Shown here in pieces: positions 43,491 to 53,339 of a stretch of DNA of 64,000 nucleotides; position 1 is the stretch's first letter, and the number at the start of each line of letters is the position of its first letter. The DNA lies in contig NZ_CP041687.1 in assembly GCF_007362475.1 (NCBI RefSeq), positions 1,240,001 through 1,304,000 on the forward strand. The letters are read 5' to 3'. Both the position numbers and the translations under genes were made by a program. Below the pieces are notes generated by a model. That model ran no database searches. It saw nothing but the letters and a program-made list of their open reading frames with translations, and was not told the origin of the DNA. The stretch comes from Chryseobacterium sp. SNU WT5. Lineage in GTDB: Bacteria > Bacteroidota > Bacteroidia > Flavobacteriales > Weeksellaceae.

Positions 43491-45242
43491 ATGTGGAATA
43501 ACAAACTAAATCTTTTCTCTTTTTACACGAGTCTTTTAGCCGTGTTAATCATGATTGTCGAAACTGGCTTTTTCGAAGAATTTCTGTTTCGAAGCCAATT
43601 TATTTATTTCTATGATTTTAGCTTTATTCTTACGCTGTTTAATATCTTACACTACAATTTCCATAAAAAAAGTCCTGCCACTAAGAAAATATGGCCGTTG
43701 GAAATTCTCGTAACGACTTTAATAATTGTTTATTATTTGGCTCGTTTTGAGTATAATTTCTCCCAAACCCGCAACTTTCAGTTTTTTAATCTCCGGCTGT
43801 TATATGTTCTGATTATTCTCTGTTTCGTGCGTGATTTCTCCAGTTTGCACATTAATTTTAAGAGGACTTTTATCAATCCTGCTCAGCTTTTTATCTTGAG
43901 TTTTCTTTCCATCATTTTGGTTGGCGCAGTATTACTTATGATGCCCCATGCGACGGTTAACGGCATCAAACCTTTGGATGCACTGTTCACTGCGACCAGT
44001 GCGGTATGTGTTACAGGGCTAATTGTTTTGGATACTTCTAAAGATTTCACCCTGTTTGGAAAGGTTATTATCCTCTCACTTATTCAGATCGGCGGTTTAG
44101 GAATTATGACTTTCGCGAGTTATTTCAGTTACTTTTTTCGCGGTGGTGCCTCTTATGAAAACCAGCTTAGTTTAGGAGAAATGACGAGTTCTGATAAATT
44201 AGGGGAAGTCTTCAATACTTTAAAAAGAATTATTATCATCACCGTGATCATAGAAGCTTTAGGTGCTGTTTTTATTTATTCTTCGCTTGATCTATCTTTA
44301 GTCGGGGGATCGATCAACAAAGGAATTTTCTTTTCTATATTCCATGCTATTTCTGCTTTTTGTAACGCGGGCTTTTCTACCCTAAGCGGCAATTTATATG
44401 AGCCCGGTTATCAATTTAATTACGGATTGCATTTTACGATTGCTTCTTTGTTTATTTTCGGAGGCTTAGGATTTCCAATTGTTTATAATGTATATACTTA
44501 TGTGAAACATCTTATTAGAAATCTTATTCGTTCCTTATTTTCCAAAGAGAAATTTCATCATACGCCTTGGGTCATCAATTTGAATTCCAGAATAATATTA
44601 GTAACCACTTTTTCTTTGTTAATCTTCGGAACAGTAACCATTTTCCTGTTCGAGCATGATGGCGCTTTGAAAAGCCATTCCAACTTTGGTGCTTGGGTAG
44701 AAGCATTTTTTATATCCGCAAATAATAGAACTGCAGGATTTAATACGGTAGACGTTTCACTGATATCTGCACCTACATTGATGATCTGTATATTTTTAAT
44801 GTGGATTGGTGCATCACCAGCTTCTACAGGAGGAGGAATTAAAACAAGTACTTTCGCAATCGCTGTGTTAAATATTATCAGTCTCGCAAAAGGCAAGCAA
44901 AGAACAGAAATATTTCGTCGGGAAATTGGGCAGCACTCTATAAGTAGAGCTTTTGCAATTATTGGACTATCCTTAATTGTTTTAGGAATTGGAATTTTCT
45001 TATTGGTTATTGTAGAACCAGAGAAAGATTTAATGAGTTTGGCTTTTGAAGCTTTTTCAGCCTACTCTACTGTTGGTTTGAGCATCAATATAACACCTTC
45101 TCTATCACTTGTCGGAAAAATTATTATCATTTCAATTATGTTTATTGGAAGAGTGAGTATGTTTTCTTTATTAATTGCTATGATGAAGAAAGAGAAATAC
45201 TATAATTATCGGTATCCCAAAGAGGAAATCTTAATCAATTAA
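43491..45242 (+). CDS. ktrB: TrkH/KtrB-family potassium uptake channel subunit
   Basis: 583 residues, longer than typical KtrB through an N-terminal extension of several extra helices (residues about 1-130). Four pore loops with their selectivity-filter glycines are visible: SAVCVTGL, FCNAGFST, NNRTAGFNT and YSTVGLS. The GGGIKTSTFAIAV gate region follows the third. Its stop is 10 bases before the cytoplasmic RCK subunit, so the two form a Ktr-type Na+- or ATP-controlled K+ uptake system. TrkH is the alternative name. Confidence 0.93.
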   Translation: MWNNKLNLFSFYTSLLAVLIMIVETGFFEEFLFRSQFIYFYDFSFILTLFNILHYNFHKKSPATKKIWPLEILVTTLIIVYYLARFEYNFSQTRNFQFFNLRLLYVLIILCFVRDFSSLHINFKRTFINPAQLFILSFLSIILVGAVLLMMPHATVNGIKPLDALFTATSAVCVTGLIVLDTSKDFTLFGKVIILSLIQIGGLGIMTFASYFSYFFRGGASYENQLSLGEMTSSDKLGEVFNTLKRIIIITVIIEALGAVFIYSSLDLSLVGGSINKGIFFSIFHAISAFCNAGFSTLSGNLYEPGYQFNYGLHFTIASLFIFGGLGFPIVYNVYTYVKHLIRNLIRSLFSKEKFHHTPWVINLNSRIILVTTFSLLIFGTVTIFLFEHDGALKSHSNFGAWVEAFFISANNRTAGFNTVDVSLISAPTLMICIFLMWIGASPASTGGGIKTSTFAIAVLNIISLAKGKQRTEIFRREIGQHSISRAFAIIGLSLIVLGIGIFLLVIVEPEKDLMSLAFEAFSAYSTVGLSINITPSLSLVGKIIIISIMFIGRVSMFSLLIAMMKKEKYYNYRYPKEEILIN

Positions 45243-45252
45243 ATTTAAAAAC

Positions 45253-45939
45253 ATGAAATATATTGTTATCGGTATGGGGAATTTTGGACTTTCACTTGCT
45301 GAAAAACTAACTAAATTAGGTAATGAAGTTATCGGTATCGATAATAGCATGGCTAAAGTGGAAGCAGTGAAAGAAAAGATCTCTCATGCAATTTGTTTGG
45401 ATGCTACAGATGAATATACCATGAACGGTCTCCCTTTCAAAGATACTGATATCGTGATCATCGCTATTGGTGAAGATACGGGCGCTAATATTATGGCAAC
45501 TGCGATGGTAAAAAAACTGCATCCTAACCGCATCATCAGTCGCGCAATTACGCCAATTCACGAAACGATACTAGAAGCCATGGATGTGGAAACCATTATT
45601 CATCCAGAGGATGAAAGTGCAGAACGATGGGCCAAAAAGCTATCGCTAAAAGGAATGGTAGATTCCTTCGAGCTAAGTATCAACTATAGCATCGCTGAAA
45701 TTGCAATACCGGATAAACTTATTGGAAAAACTATTGAACAGGTGGCATTTAGGAATAATTATAACCTTGTTTGTGTGACGATTATTAAAAAAATCGCGGA
45801 TAAAAATATTTTCGGAAAGATAAAGCGAATTAATCAGATCCAGGGCGTAGTAACCACGGATACAGTATTGGAAAGTGCAGACATCTTAGTGATTTACGGT
45901 GAGAATGAGGATATCAAGAAATTCATCAAAGAAAATTAA
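45253..45939 (+). CDS. ktrA: KtrA/TrkA-type RCK regulatory subunit
   Basis: 228 residues. The N-terminal RCK_N Rossmann fold has YIVIGMGNFGLSLAEKL (GxGxxG) and the acidic strand-end IGIDNS. The C-terminal RCK_C has FELSINYSIAEIAIPDKLIG. It binds nucleotides and gates the channel encoded upstream. Size fits a single RCK (KtrA), not the tandem TrkA. Confidence 0.94.
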   Translation: MKYIVIGMGNFGLSLAEKLTKLGNEVIGIDNSMAKVEAVKEKISHAICLDATDEYTMNGLPFKDTDIVIIAIGEDTGANIMATAMVKKLHPNRIISRAITPIHETILEAMDVETIIHPEDESAERWAKKLSLKGMVDSFELSINYSIAEIAIPDKLIGKTIEQVAFRNNYNLVCVTIIKKIADKNIFGKIKRINQIQGVVTTDTVLESADILVIYGENEDIKKFIKEN

Positions 45940-46227
45940 TCCTGTTCTCCAAGTTTCAATGATTAGAAACAAATTAGTAAAGACACAAAAATATATAAAT
46001 GCATGTCGTTTTTAAAAATCCTGACGCATTTACTCGCTTTAAGAAGCAACAGTACAACAATCATTTTTAATTACAAATTATTTGTTTTCAAACCGAACTT
46101 ATTATAAAGTTATAGATCATTCTTTGCCTCTTAGGCACCTAATAACCTCGTTTTAAAAATAAAATTATCCTAAAAAGAAATCGATAACATGGCATAAAAA
46201 TGGCAATGTTGAAGGAAATTCTTATAA

Positions 46228-46662
46228 ATGAAACAATTATTATCAGGTCTTATAGTCGTTTTTGCCCTTTTGTTGTTATCAAATTGCACCACTCAAACGA
46301 AAACGCCAGAGAATGTACAGAGAGAATGGATGTTAGTTCAATTCCAGGACTTCAGCAAAGATTTGATGGTAAGCAGCAGAGCGCATCTTAATTTAACCAA
46401 ACAAAAAGAATCAACCAATCATTTTTCAGCCAATATGGGTTGTAACACTCTATTTGGTAATGTGTTATTTACTCCTGATAACAAGGTGAAATTTTCAGAA
46501 ATTGCAAGTACCGAAATGTATTGTGATAAAAGCATGGATTTAGAAACCGCGTTAGCCAAAGAGCTGGAAACAATTACTCACTATAAAGTAGAGGGACATT
46601 ATTTCACATTAAGCAATTCTAACGGCATGAGAATGAAATTTATCGCTGCTGACTGGGATTAA
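46228..46662 (+). CDS. META-domain lipoprotein
   Basis: 144 residues. The signal MKQLLSGLIVVFALLLLSNC carries lipobox LSNC. The mature part contains REWMLVQF and SANMGCNTLFGNV, with the EIASTEMYCDKSMDLETAL segment typical of META/HslJ-like domains. Such domains are linked to stress and antibiotic tolerance in HslJ, with no enzymatic role known. The preceding 288 bases hold no gene. Confidence 0.83.
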   Translation: MKQLLSGLIVVFALLLLSNCTTQTKTPENVQREWMLVQFQDFSKDLMVSSRAHLNLTKQKESTNHFSANMGCNTLFGNVLFTPDNKVKFSEIASTEMYCDKSMDLETALAKELETITHYKVEGHYFTLSNSNGMRMKFIAADWD

Positions 46663-46729
46663 AGTGTAAGATGACCAATTAAATCTCAGCTATTTTAGTC
46701 CAATTTTTTAGTTGTGAAAATCAAATTAT

Positions 46730-46737
46730 TATCTTTG
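46730..46737 (+). promoter_or_regulatory. -7 box for hflX
   Basis: TATCTTTG matches TAnnTTTG, with TTTA 19 bases upstream as a weak -33. Predicted leader about 18 bases. Confidence 0.5.
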
Positions 46738-46759
46738 TACAAATGCCGAAAGGAAATTT

Positions 46760-47986
46760 ATGTTAGACAAAAAAGAACATCAATACGAAAAAGCCGTTTT
46801 AGTCGGTTTAGTGACCCAAAATCAAAGTGAAGAAAAACTTGTCGAATATCTTGATGAGTTGGAGTTTCTGGCTTTGACAGCTGGAGCTACTGTCGATAAA
46901 AGATTTATCCAGAAATTAACACAGCCCGATCCCAAAACTTTTATTGGAAGTGGAAAAGCACAAGAAATAAGAGATTATGTAAAATCAAACGGAATCGGAA
47001 CCGTTATTTTTGATGATGAACTTTCGCCTTCGCAGCTCAAGAATCTTGGAAAAGAAATAGAAGAGGTTAAAATCTTGGATAGAACCAATCTGATCCTTGA
47101 TATTTTTGCCCAAAGAGCGCAAACTTCATACGCGAGAACGCAGGTGGAACTAGCTCAATATCAGTACTTACTCCCGCGATTGAGCAAAATGTGGTCTCAC
47201 CTTGATAAACAAAAAGGGGGAATCGGAATGCGTGGTCCTGGTGAGACTGAAATTGAAACAGATAGAAGGATCATTCGCGACCGCATATTTCTATTAAAAG
47301 ATAAATTGAAAATTATCGATAAGCAGATGGCGACCCAAAGACAGAACCGTGGAAAAATGGTTCGTGTAGCATTGGTTGGTTACACCAATGTCGGTAAATC
47401 TACTCTGATGAACGCGATCTCAAAATCTGATGTCTTTGCTGAAGATAAATTATTTGCAACTTTAGATACTACCGTCCGTAAAGTAGTTATCGGAAATTTA
47501 CCTTTCTTGTTAACTGATACTGTTGGATTTATTAGAAAACTGCCAACACAGTTGGTAGAAAGTTTTAAATCTACTTTAGATGAGGTCCGAGAAGCAGATT
47601 TATTGATTCATGTTGTAGACATTTCACACGAAAGCTTTGAAGATCACATCAATTCGGTTAACCAAACTTTAATGGAAATAGATGCACATCAAAAGCCTAT
47701 GATTATGGTTTTCAATAAAATTGATGCTTTTGCTTACGAGAAGAAAGAAGAAGATGATCTTACGCCTGAAACTAGAAAAAACATTTCTCTGGAGGAATGG
47801 AAAAAGACCTGGATGTCGAAATCACAGTATCCAACTGTATTTATCTCTGCATTAAAGAAAGAAAATTTTCCAGAGCTGAAGAAAATGATTTATGATGAGG
47901 TTTTGAAAATTCATACCGCTAGATTTCCTTACAATGATTTTCTGTTTGAATATCATGATGAGGAAGACACAGAAATAAAAGAATAA
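46760..47986 (+). CDS. hflX: GTPase HflX
   Basis: 408 residues. A ribosome-binding GTPase that splits stalled 70S and 100S ribosomes. The N-terminal HflX domain has KTFIGSGKAQEIRDYV, FDDELSPSQLKNLGKEI and DRTNLILDIFAQRAQT, then GGIGMRGPGETEIETDRR. The GTPase domain shows G1 GYTNVGKSTL, G3 DTVGFIRKLP and G4 FNKID. Monocistronic with a clear terminator. Confidence 0.96.
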   Translation: MLDKKEHQYEKAVLVGLVTQNQSEEKLVEYLDELEFLALTAGATVDKRFIQKLTQPDPKTFIGSGKAQEIRDYVKSNGIGTVIFDDELSPSQLKNLGKEIEEVKILDRTNLILDIFAQRAQTSYARTQVELAQYQYLLPRLSKMWSHLDKQKGGIGMRGPGETEIETDRRIIRDRIFLLKDKLKIIDKQMATQRQNRGKMVRVALVGYTNVGKSTLMNAISKSDVFAEDKLFATLDTTVRKVVIGNLPFLLTDTVGFIRKLPTQLVESFKSTLDEVREADLLIHVVDISHESFEDHINSVNQTLMEIDAHQKPMIMVFNKIDAFAYEKKEEDDLTPETRKNISLEEWKKTWMSKSQYPTVFISALKKENFPELKKMIYDEVLKIHTARFPYNDFLFEYHDEEDTEIKE

Positions 47987-48018
47987 AATATAGGATACTA
48001 ATCCTGCATTCCTTTTTT

Positions 48019-48047
48019 AAATGCTTAATTTACGTTAAGCATTTTTT
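48019..48047 (+). terminator. Intrinsic terminator after hflX
   Basis: A perfect 10-bp stem AAATGCTTAA/TTAAGCATTT (48019-48028 with 48035-48044), 6-base loop, T run. Confidence 0.85.
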
Positions 48048-48077
48048 ATTTAATTACAGCAGATTTTATTAAACAAG

Positions 48078-48998
48078 ATGAGTATAGATTATCAAAGAAT
48101 TATTTCAAAAGTATACACTTCCACTTTAGCCAAAGACAACATAGGTAAAGTTCCGGATTACATTCCGGAACTTGCGAATATTGACGAAAAGAAATTTGGA
48201 GTCAATTTCACCGATTTAAAATTTAACAGTTATGGCCATGGAGATTTTGAGGAAAAATTTTCGATCCAAAGTATTTCTAAAGTGTTTGCATTATCTTTTG
48301 TATACGAAAGACTTGGCGAGAAAATATGGGATCGCGTAGATGTAGAACCTTCTGGGAATGCATTCAATTCCTTAATACAGTTAGAGGCTGATAAAGGCAT
48401 TCCTCTAAACCCATTCATCAATGCTGGTGCCTTGGTAATTTGCGATATTCTACTGGAAATTTCCTCAAATCCTAAAGAAGAATTGCTTTCTTATATTCGA
48501 GATCTCGCGGAAGACGATAATATTCATTTTAATGAAAAAGTTGCGGTTAGTGAAATAAAAAATAGTTTTAGAAATACTGCGATGTGTAATTTCATGAAGT
48601 CTTTTGGTAATATTACCAATCAACCAGAAGCGGTAATTGATCTGTACTGCCATCTCTGTTCCATTGAAATGACGTGTAAGCAACTTAGCAAAAGCTTTTT
48701 GTATTTAGCAAATGAAGGAATTAAACCGTTGAGTAATGAAAAGATCTTATCTTCAACAAAAGCTAAAAGAATAAATGCCATCTTGCTTACCTGTGGATTT
48801 TATGATGAATCCGGAGAGTTTTCTTTCCTGGTAGGCTTACCCGGGAAAAGTGGAGTTGGCGGTGGAATTGTCGCAATCTACCCCAATCATTACTGTATTA
48901 CGGTCTGGAGTCCCAAACTAAATAGAAAAGGAAATTCCTATCGAGGCATGAAGTTTTTGGAAGAATTTACCACAAAAACCGGCGAAAGTATTTTTTGA
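48078..48998 (+). CDS. glsA: Glutaminase
   Basis: 306 residues, serine-dependent beta-lactamase-fold glutaminase converting glutamine to glutamate and ammonia. The catalytic SxxK is in FSIQSISKVFAL near residue 64. EPSGNAFNSL, NPFINAGALV, GLPGKSGVGGGI and WSPKLNRKGNSYRG are conserved family segments. Length is normal. In other bacteria this enzyme contributes to acid resistance; here no partner transporter is adjacent. Confidence 0.95.
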   Translation: MSIDYQRIISKVYTSTLAKDNIGKVPDYIPELANIDEKKFGVNFTDLKFNSYGHGDFEEKFSIQSISKVFALSFVYERLGEKIWDRVDVEPSGNAFNSLIQLEADKGIPLNPFINAGALVICDILLEISSNPKEELLSYIRDLAEDDNIHFNEKVAVSEIKNSFRNTAMCNFMKSFGNITNQPEAVIDLYCHLCSIEMTCKQLSKSFLYLANEGIKPLSNEKILSSTKAKRINAILLTCGFYDESGEFSFLVGLPGKSGVGGGIVAIYPNHYCITVWSPKLNRKGNSYRGMKFLEEFTTKTGESIF

Positions 48999-49155
48999 AA
49001 AAACCAATTCCTATAAAATGTTAACCTATAACGATAAGGGACGAAATAAAGATTAAAAAAAAACTACAATATAAGCCTCCGTTTTAATGAAAGCTCAGTA
49101 TCTTGATTTATTTACATCATTTATTAAGTAATTGGGATATTTTGCTACAAAAAAT

Positions 49156-49163
49156 TACCTTTG
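49156..49163 (+). promoter_or_regulatory. -7 box for the 49-53 kb envelope operon
   Basis: TACCTTTG matches TAnnTTTG, with TTG about 20 bases upstream (49132). The predicted start near 49168 gives a short leader to the GTG at 49185. Confidence 0.55.
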
Positions 49164-49184
49164 TGGAAACAATGAAAAAAATCT

Positions 49185-49853
49185 GTGAAAGTATTTTTTA
49201 AATCTCTTTTATTTTTATTCACACTCGTTACATTAACAAGTTGTTTTGATATCCTTGACAAAGTTAATATGAAATCCGATGGAAGCGGTGTGTATACCAT
49301 CATTTTGAATGCGAGTAAAAGTAAAACACGAATTTCCTCCATTTCTAAAATGGAAACCATTAACGGAAAAGCAGTTCCTAAGAAAGCAGACATTCAAAAC
49401 AAAGTTAGCCAAGCAGCGGCAGTTTTTAAAACGGTTCCTGGAATCAGCAATGTGAAAACAAGTACTGATTTTGATAATTATATAATCAAATTGAGCTGTA
49501 ATTTCGCAAAAATTGAAAATATTAACGAAGGGATTGACCGACTGAAAGCCAAAGGAATTATTGGAAAACTGATTCCTTCGCAATTATATACAAATAATCT
49601 TGCAAAAAGGGTTTTTACAAAAAATAAAGTGAACACTTTTAAAAGTGATTACAACAAGTTGAGCAGTGCTGATAAAGAGATTTTCACCACTGCCAGATAC
49701 ACCACTATTTTACAATTCGAAAACACGATAAAATCCCAATCCAATACAGTCTACAGCATTTCACCAAATAAAAAAGCACTGAAATTAGAAGGAAATGTTT
49801 TGGATTTTATTCTTCAGAAAAAACAATTCTACAACACGATTACTTTCAACTAA
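49185..49853 (+). CDS. Lipoprotein of unknown function (first gene of the envelope operon)
   Basis: 222 residues. The start is the GTG at 49185: the ATG at 49172 is out of frame and hits a stop after nine codons. The signal VKVFFKSLLFLFTLVTLTSC has lipobox LTSC. The mature N-terminus DKVNMKSDGSGVYTIILNAS is a beta-rich pattern common in Bacteroidota lipoproteins. I do not recognise a family. The next gene begins 9 bases after the stop. Confidence 0.75.
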   Translation: MKVFFKSLLFLFTLVTLTSCFDILDKVNMKSDGSGVYTIILNASKSKTRISSISKMETINGKAVPKKADIQNKVSQAAAVFKTVPGISNVKTSTDFDNYIIKLSCNFAKIENINEGIDRLKAKGIIGKLIPSQLYTNNLAKRVFTKNKVNTFKSDYNKLSSADKEIFTTARYTTILQFENTIKSQSNTVYSISPNKKALKLEGNVLDFILQKKQFYNTITFN

Positions 49854-49862
49854 ACTCACTTT

Positions 49863-51944
49863 ATGAAATATTTTTTACTCAGAAAACAACTTACTTTTTT
49901 AGGTCTGTTTTGTCTTTTGGCAATGCACGCACAAAATAGTTTTCAACTTCCGGATAACACCGTACTATATATGGAAATGAACGGAAAACAACTTAATAAT
50001 AAAGTGAATTGGGCAAAGTTTAATCCCGTTTTCAAAGAGGTTTTTAATAAAAAAGATAAAAGTACCATTTGGAATGATTATTCTAAAACTGGTGTAAAGT
50101 ACGATGAGAAGCAAATTCATTATTTCGTTTTTAATGATTCGGTAAAATCCTACAGCGCACATTTTATTTTAGATGACGAAAAGCGTTTTGTAAATTTTAT
50201 TAATTCTGCCAAGAAAGAAGGCTTAGAAATTACTCAAAAAACAAAATATTCCTACGTTAGTATCAATAAGAATACCTTCATCGCCTGGAATGGTAAGCAT
50301 GCCGTTCTTAAAACAATTAACTATACAAAACCTTATTCCCATGAAGATGACGCATCAGAAGTGGATAGCGCCGTTGCGGTAGAAGAAATGGCGGTAGATA
50401 GTGTTGCAGTTGCACCATATAATGAAAGTGGAGACGAGGAAGTTGAAACCGAAGAGCAGCCTTTTGATTATAAAGAAGAAATCCAGTATTTGGAAGAAGA
50501 ATTGGACTATTATAAAAATACCATAAAAGAATCGCAAGCTGAAGTTGAAAAAATTAAAAAGAACATTCAGTATCTAAAGAAACATCATCAATATCCTGTA
50601 GTGAAGCCAGAATTAGAGGAAAAAATTATTGAGGAGAGCGAAGCGAATCTTACCCCTTCCGATGAAGATTCTTATGATGCAGAAGATGACGAAGGTTCTG
50701 ATAATTCTATTTTCGATGAAGAATATCAAAATAGAATAGACTCCAGTAAGTTAGAAGAGTATAAAATCGCGAGAGAGCTTTTGGAGCAGTCTTTTGACGA
50801 GATTTTCAATTCTAATTTCATGATTGAAGTTCCTGACGACATAATAAAATTTAAAGATGCAAAGTCAGATGTGTTTGCTTATACCAATTTTGGAGGAATA
50901 TTTAAAAATATGGGGTCATTTGGACCAATGGGTAGTTTTGGAATCATGCAAAAATATATAGGGAAAATGTATGATGCGGATTCCTCCTATAATTTATATT
51001 TTGAAAATGACAAAGTAAAATTGGTTACCAACTACCAACATAAAGATCCTGTAATGCAGAAAAGTATTTCGGATATCTATAAAGGAAAAACGAGCAGGAA
51101 ATTATCCAAATTACTTTCTGACAAAAGCATTGGTTATTTTGCGATGAATATCAATGGATATAAAACCTTTGATGCTACTTATGATTTAATTGAAAATATG
51201 GCAGAGAGCCAAGAGTACCAAAAAGAAATCTCTGTAATGGTTGAAACCATGAAAATTGTACTGGATGAAAAGGCAATTTCTAAAATTATGCCTGGAAATG
51301 CCATCTTTATTCTTAATGATTTAACCAGTAAAAAAGTAGAATATAGCGACTATGAATACGATGACGATTATAATGAAAAAGAAGTAAAGAAAACCAAAGA
51401 GGTTGCAATACCCAATTTCACCTTTGCATTCATAACCGAGAATGAGAACTATTGGAATCGGGCTTTTGATATGATCTCATCAAACAAAAAGACAGCGGAA
51501 CATTTTGTTAAAAGAGGAGACTATTATGAATTTACAGCTAAGGATAATAGCGAAATTGATCGACTGTTGTTTACAGTAAAAGACGGAATTGTATACATCA
51601 CAACTTCTTTAGAAAATATTGTAGAAAAATCCCAATCTACCGACACAAAAAAATTAGCGAGAGAAGTTTCCCGACATTCCCTATCAGGTTGGTTGGATGC
51701 GCCGAAATTAGTTAAAGGTTTGGAGAAGGAATTTAATGATAGAAAAGATAAAGAAATGTTCCACCTTGTCCGAAAAAATATCGGAAAAGTAACCTACAAG
51801 ATAGATGTAGATTCAGAAAGCATAAGATCAGAAATGAATTATAATATTAATAATTCTTCCGAAAACAGTTTAATGTATTTCTTCGATTTATTTGATGAGG
51901 CTTATAAAATAATGGGCTCCAAAGAGGCGACAAAAACACTATAA
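49863..51944 (+). CDS. Large secreted protein of unknown function, paralogous to the next gene product
   Basis: 693 residues. Signal peptide to about residue 23 (ends LLAMHAQ). The N-terminal ~160 residues include LPDNTVLYMEMNGKQLNNK and YFVFNDSVKSYSAHFILDDE. A central acidic coiled-coil region (residues about 160-300, rich in Glu/Asp, EIQYLEEELDYYKN) follows. Then comes a second folded part with the segment YEYDDDYNEKEVKK and PNFTFAF. Comparable segments occur in the next protein, and a relation to DUF4836-type proteins is possible but unverified. It is directly followed by the third gene with no gap. Confidence 0.7.
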   Translation: MKYFLLRKQLTFLGLFCLLAMHAQNSFQLPDNTVLYMEMNGKQLNNKVNWAKFNPVFKEVFNKKDKSTIWNDYSKTGVKYDEKQIHYFVFNDSVKSYSAHFILDDEKRFVNFINSAKKEGLEITQKTKYSYVSINKNTFIAWNGKHAVLKTINYTKPYSHEDDASEVDSAVAVEEMAVDSVAVAPYNESGDEEVETEEQPFDYKEEIQYLEEELDYYKNTIKESQAEVEKIKKNIQYLKKHHQYPVVKPELEEKIIEESEANLTPSDEDSYDAEDDEGSDNSIFDEEYQNRIDSSKLEEYKIARELLEQSFDEIFNSNFMIEVPDDIIKFKDAKSDVFAYTNFGGIFKNMGSFGPMGSFGIMQKYIGKMYDADSSYNLYFENDKVKLVTNYQHKDPVMQKSISDIYKGKTSRKLSKLLSDKSIGYFAMNINGYKTFDATYDLIENMAESQEYQKEISVMVETMKIVLDEKAISKIMPGNAIFILNDLTSKKVEYSDYEYDDDYNEKEVKKTKEVAIPNFTFAFITENENYWNRAFDMISSNKKTAEHFVKRGDYYEFTAKDNSEIDRLLFTVKDGIVYITTSLENIVEKSQSTDTKKLAREVSRHSLSGWLDAPKLVKGLEKEFNDRKDKEMFHLVRKNIGKVTYKIDVDSESIRSEMNYNINNSSENSLMYFFDLFDEAYKIMGSKEATKTL

Positions 51945-53177
51945 ATGAAAAAAAAGCTCTTCGCAGTCTTTTTATTGCTGTGTGCATTTGGGATTTACTT
52001 TGTTTTTTTTCATAAGGACAAAACCTTAAAATTTGTTCCAGAAAGTGCAGATTTGCTCATTTTGATCGATGTAAAGAAGGTAGTGCGCCAGACTGCATGG
52101 AGTTTTGTAAGTCATCCTTCGCAATGGGGAAAGTCGTCAAAAAGTGAAAGCCTACTTAGTTCTTTAAGTAATTCAGGTCTTAAAATTCCTGATTATTTAC
52201 AGGTTTTTCATTTGAAAAGTAACCAGATTGCCATTTGGCATACGGTGCTTGAAATTGAAAAGCCAAAAGAATTTTTGATCTTTTTGAAAAAGCATCAATT
52301 CCGTAAAATAGAGCAGAATATCTTTCAACGAGATCATTATGTTTTGAAGGTTGTCGGAAAAAAATGTCTTCTTGGAAATTCCAGAGCGGGATTTCCATTT
52401 TTAGAAAATACTCTTTTAAAAGACAATCACAATCTACTGAATGCAAACGACTGGATTAATGATTCACCAGCAAGTCTTTCTTATCTGACTGCTGAGAAAT
52501 CGCAGAATTTTTCAATTGATTTTACTGATGATGAAATTGAAATTAAGAATGGTTTGGATGACGACTCATTAACGGATCTGCTTCACTTATTAGAAAAACA
52601 AACCAACTTTTTAGAAGCAGAATTAGACTCCAAAAACATCAAAGCTTTTGCTAATTATTTTGATAAGGATTTCGGGGATTCCACGGGAATTGTGAAGTTC
52701 AAGACCTCCGCAGAATTACAGCAGGTAAAAGACACAATTATTACCTATACCTATGATGACGACTTTAATGAAATTGAAGAAAAGAGTTTTCAAAAGGTCG
52801 TACAGCCAAATTATGTGATGTCTTTTCAGAGTTCTCAGTCTGCAAAAACGTGGGAATATTTTAAGAATAAAAAATGGATCAATTCGGAAGAACAGTTTAC
52901 CATAATCCCGTTTCAACCGAATTTAATTTCGCGTGATCGCAATAATATTTTTGTAAAATCTACTCGCAAACCTATAACTTTAGGTGAATGGCAAAACAAA
53001 AATTACCTGTTTATTAGAAACAGCCCATTACTTACTTCTTTTTATAGCAGGCTAAGCGCTAGCGAAAAAAAAATTATTTCTGAGCTCGACTATATTTTCT
53101 ATGCGAACCGTGAGAATGATTATTACATTAAGATAAAAATGAAACCTGGCGATTTGCCATTCATTCTTAGACTGTAA
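51945..53177 (+). CDS. Exported or membrane-anchored protein, paralogue of the preceding product
   Basis: 410 residues with an N-terminal hydrophobic helix (LFAVFLLLCAFGIYFVFF), probably an anchor. It mirrors the preceding protein's architecture without the acidic insert. The N-terminal FVPESADLLILIDVKKVVR matches LPDNTVLYMEMNGKQL, and YTYDDDFNEIEEKSFQK, then QPNYVMSF, matches YEYDDDYNEKEVKK, then PNFTFAF. The start ATG immediately follows the preceding TAA. No family recognised. Likely acts with its neighbours in the envelope. Confidence 0.7.
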   Translation: MKKKLFAVFLLLCAFGIYFVFFHKDKTLKFVPESADLLILIDVKKVVRQTAWSFVSHPSQWGKSSKSESLLSSLSNSGLKIPDYLQVFHLKSNQIAIWHTVLEIEKPKEFLIFLKKHQFRKIEQNIFQRDHYVLKVVGKKCLLGNSRAGFPFLENTLLKDNHNLLNANDWINDSPASLSYLTAEKSQNFSIDFTDDEIEIKNGLDDDSLTDLLHLLEKQTNFLEAELDSKNIKAFANYFDKDFGDSTGIVKFKTSAELQQVKDTIITYTYDDDFNEIEEKSFQKVVQPNYVMSFQSSQSAKTWEYFKNKKWINSEEQFTIIPFQPNLISRDRNNIFVKSTRKPITLGEWQNKNYLFIRNSPLLTSFYSRLSASEKKIISELDYIFYANRENDYYIKIKMKPGDLPFILRL

Positions 53178-53339
53178 ATTTATTTTTTGATATAATTTCC
53201 TTCTTGTTATTTGTCATTAGCAACATCCTTATTTACTTAAGTAGTTTACTTCCTAAATTATGCATTAAAACTTAAAAGTAAGGAAGAACCTTTTTTTATA
53301 AAGTGATTAATTGAGTAACACCCAATGATAATGTAATTT

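Noticed and set aside
46200-46391. ORF overlapping the start of the META lipoprotein gene
   Set aside because: Different frame with no domain; the lipoprotein signal and META motif start at 46228.
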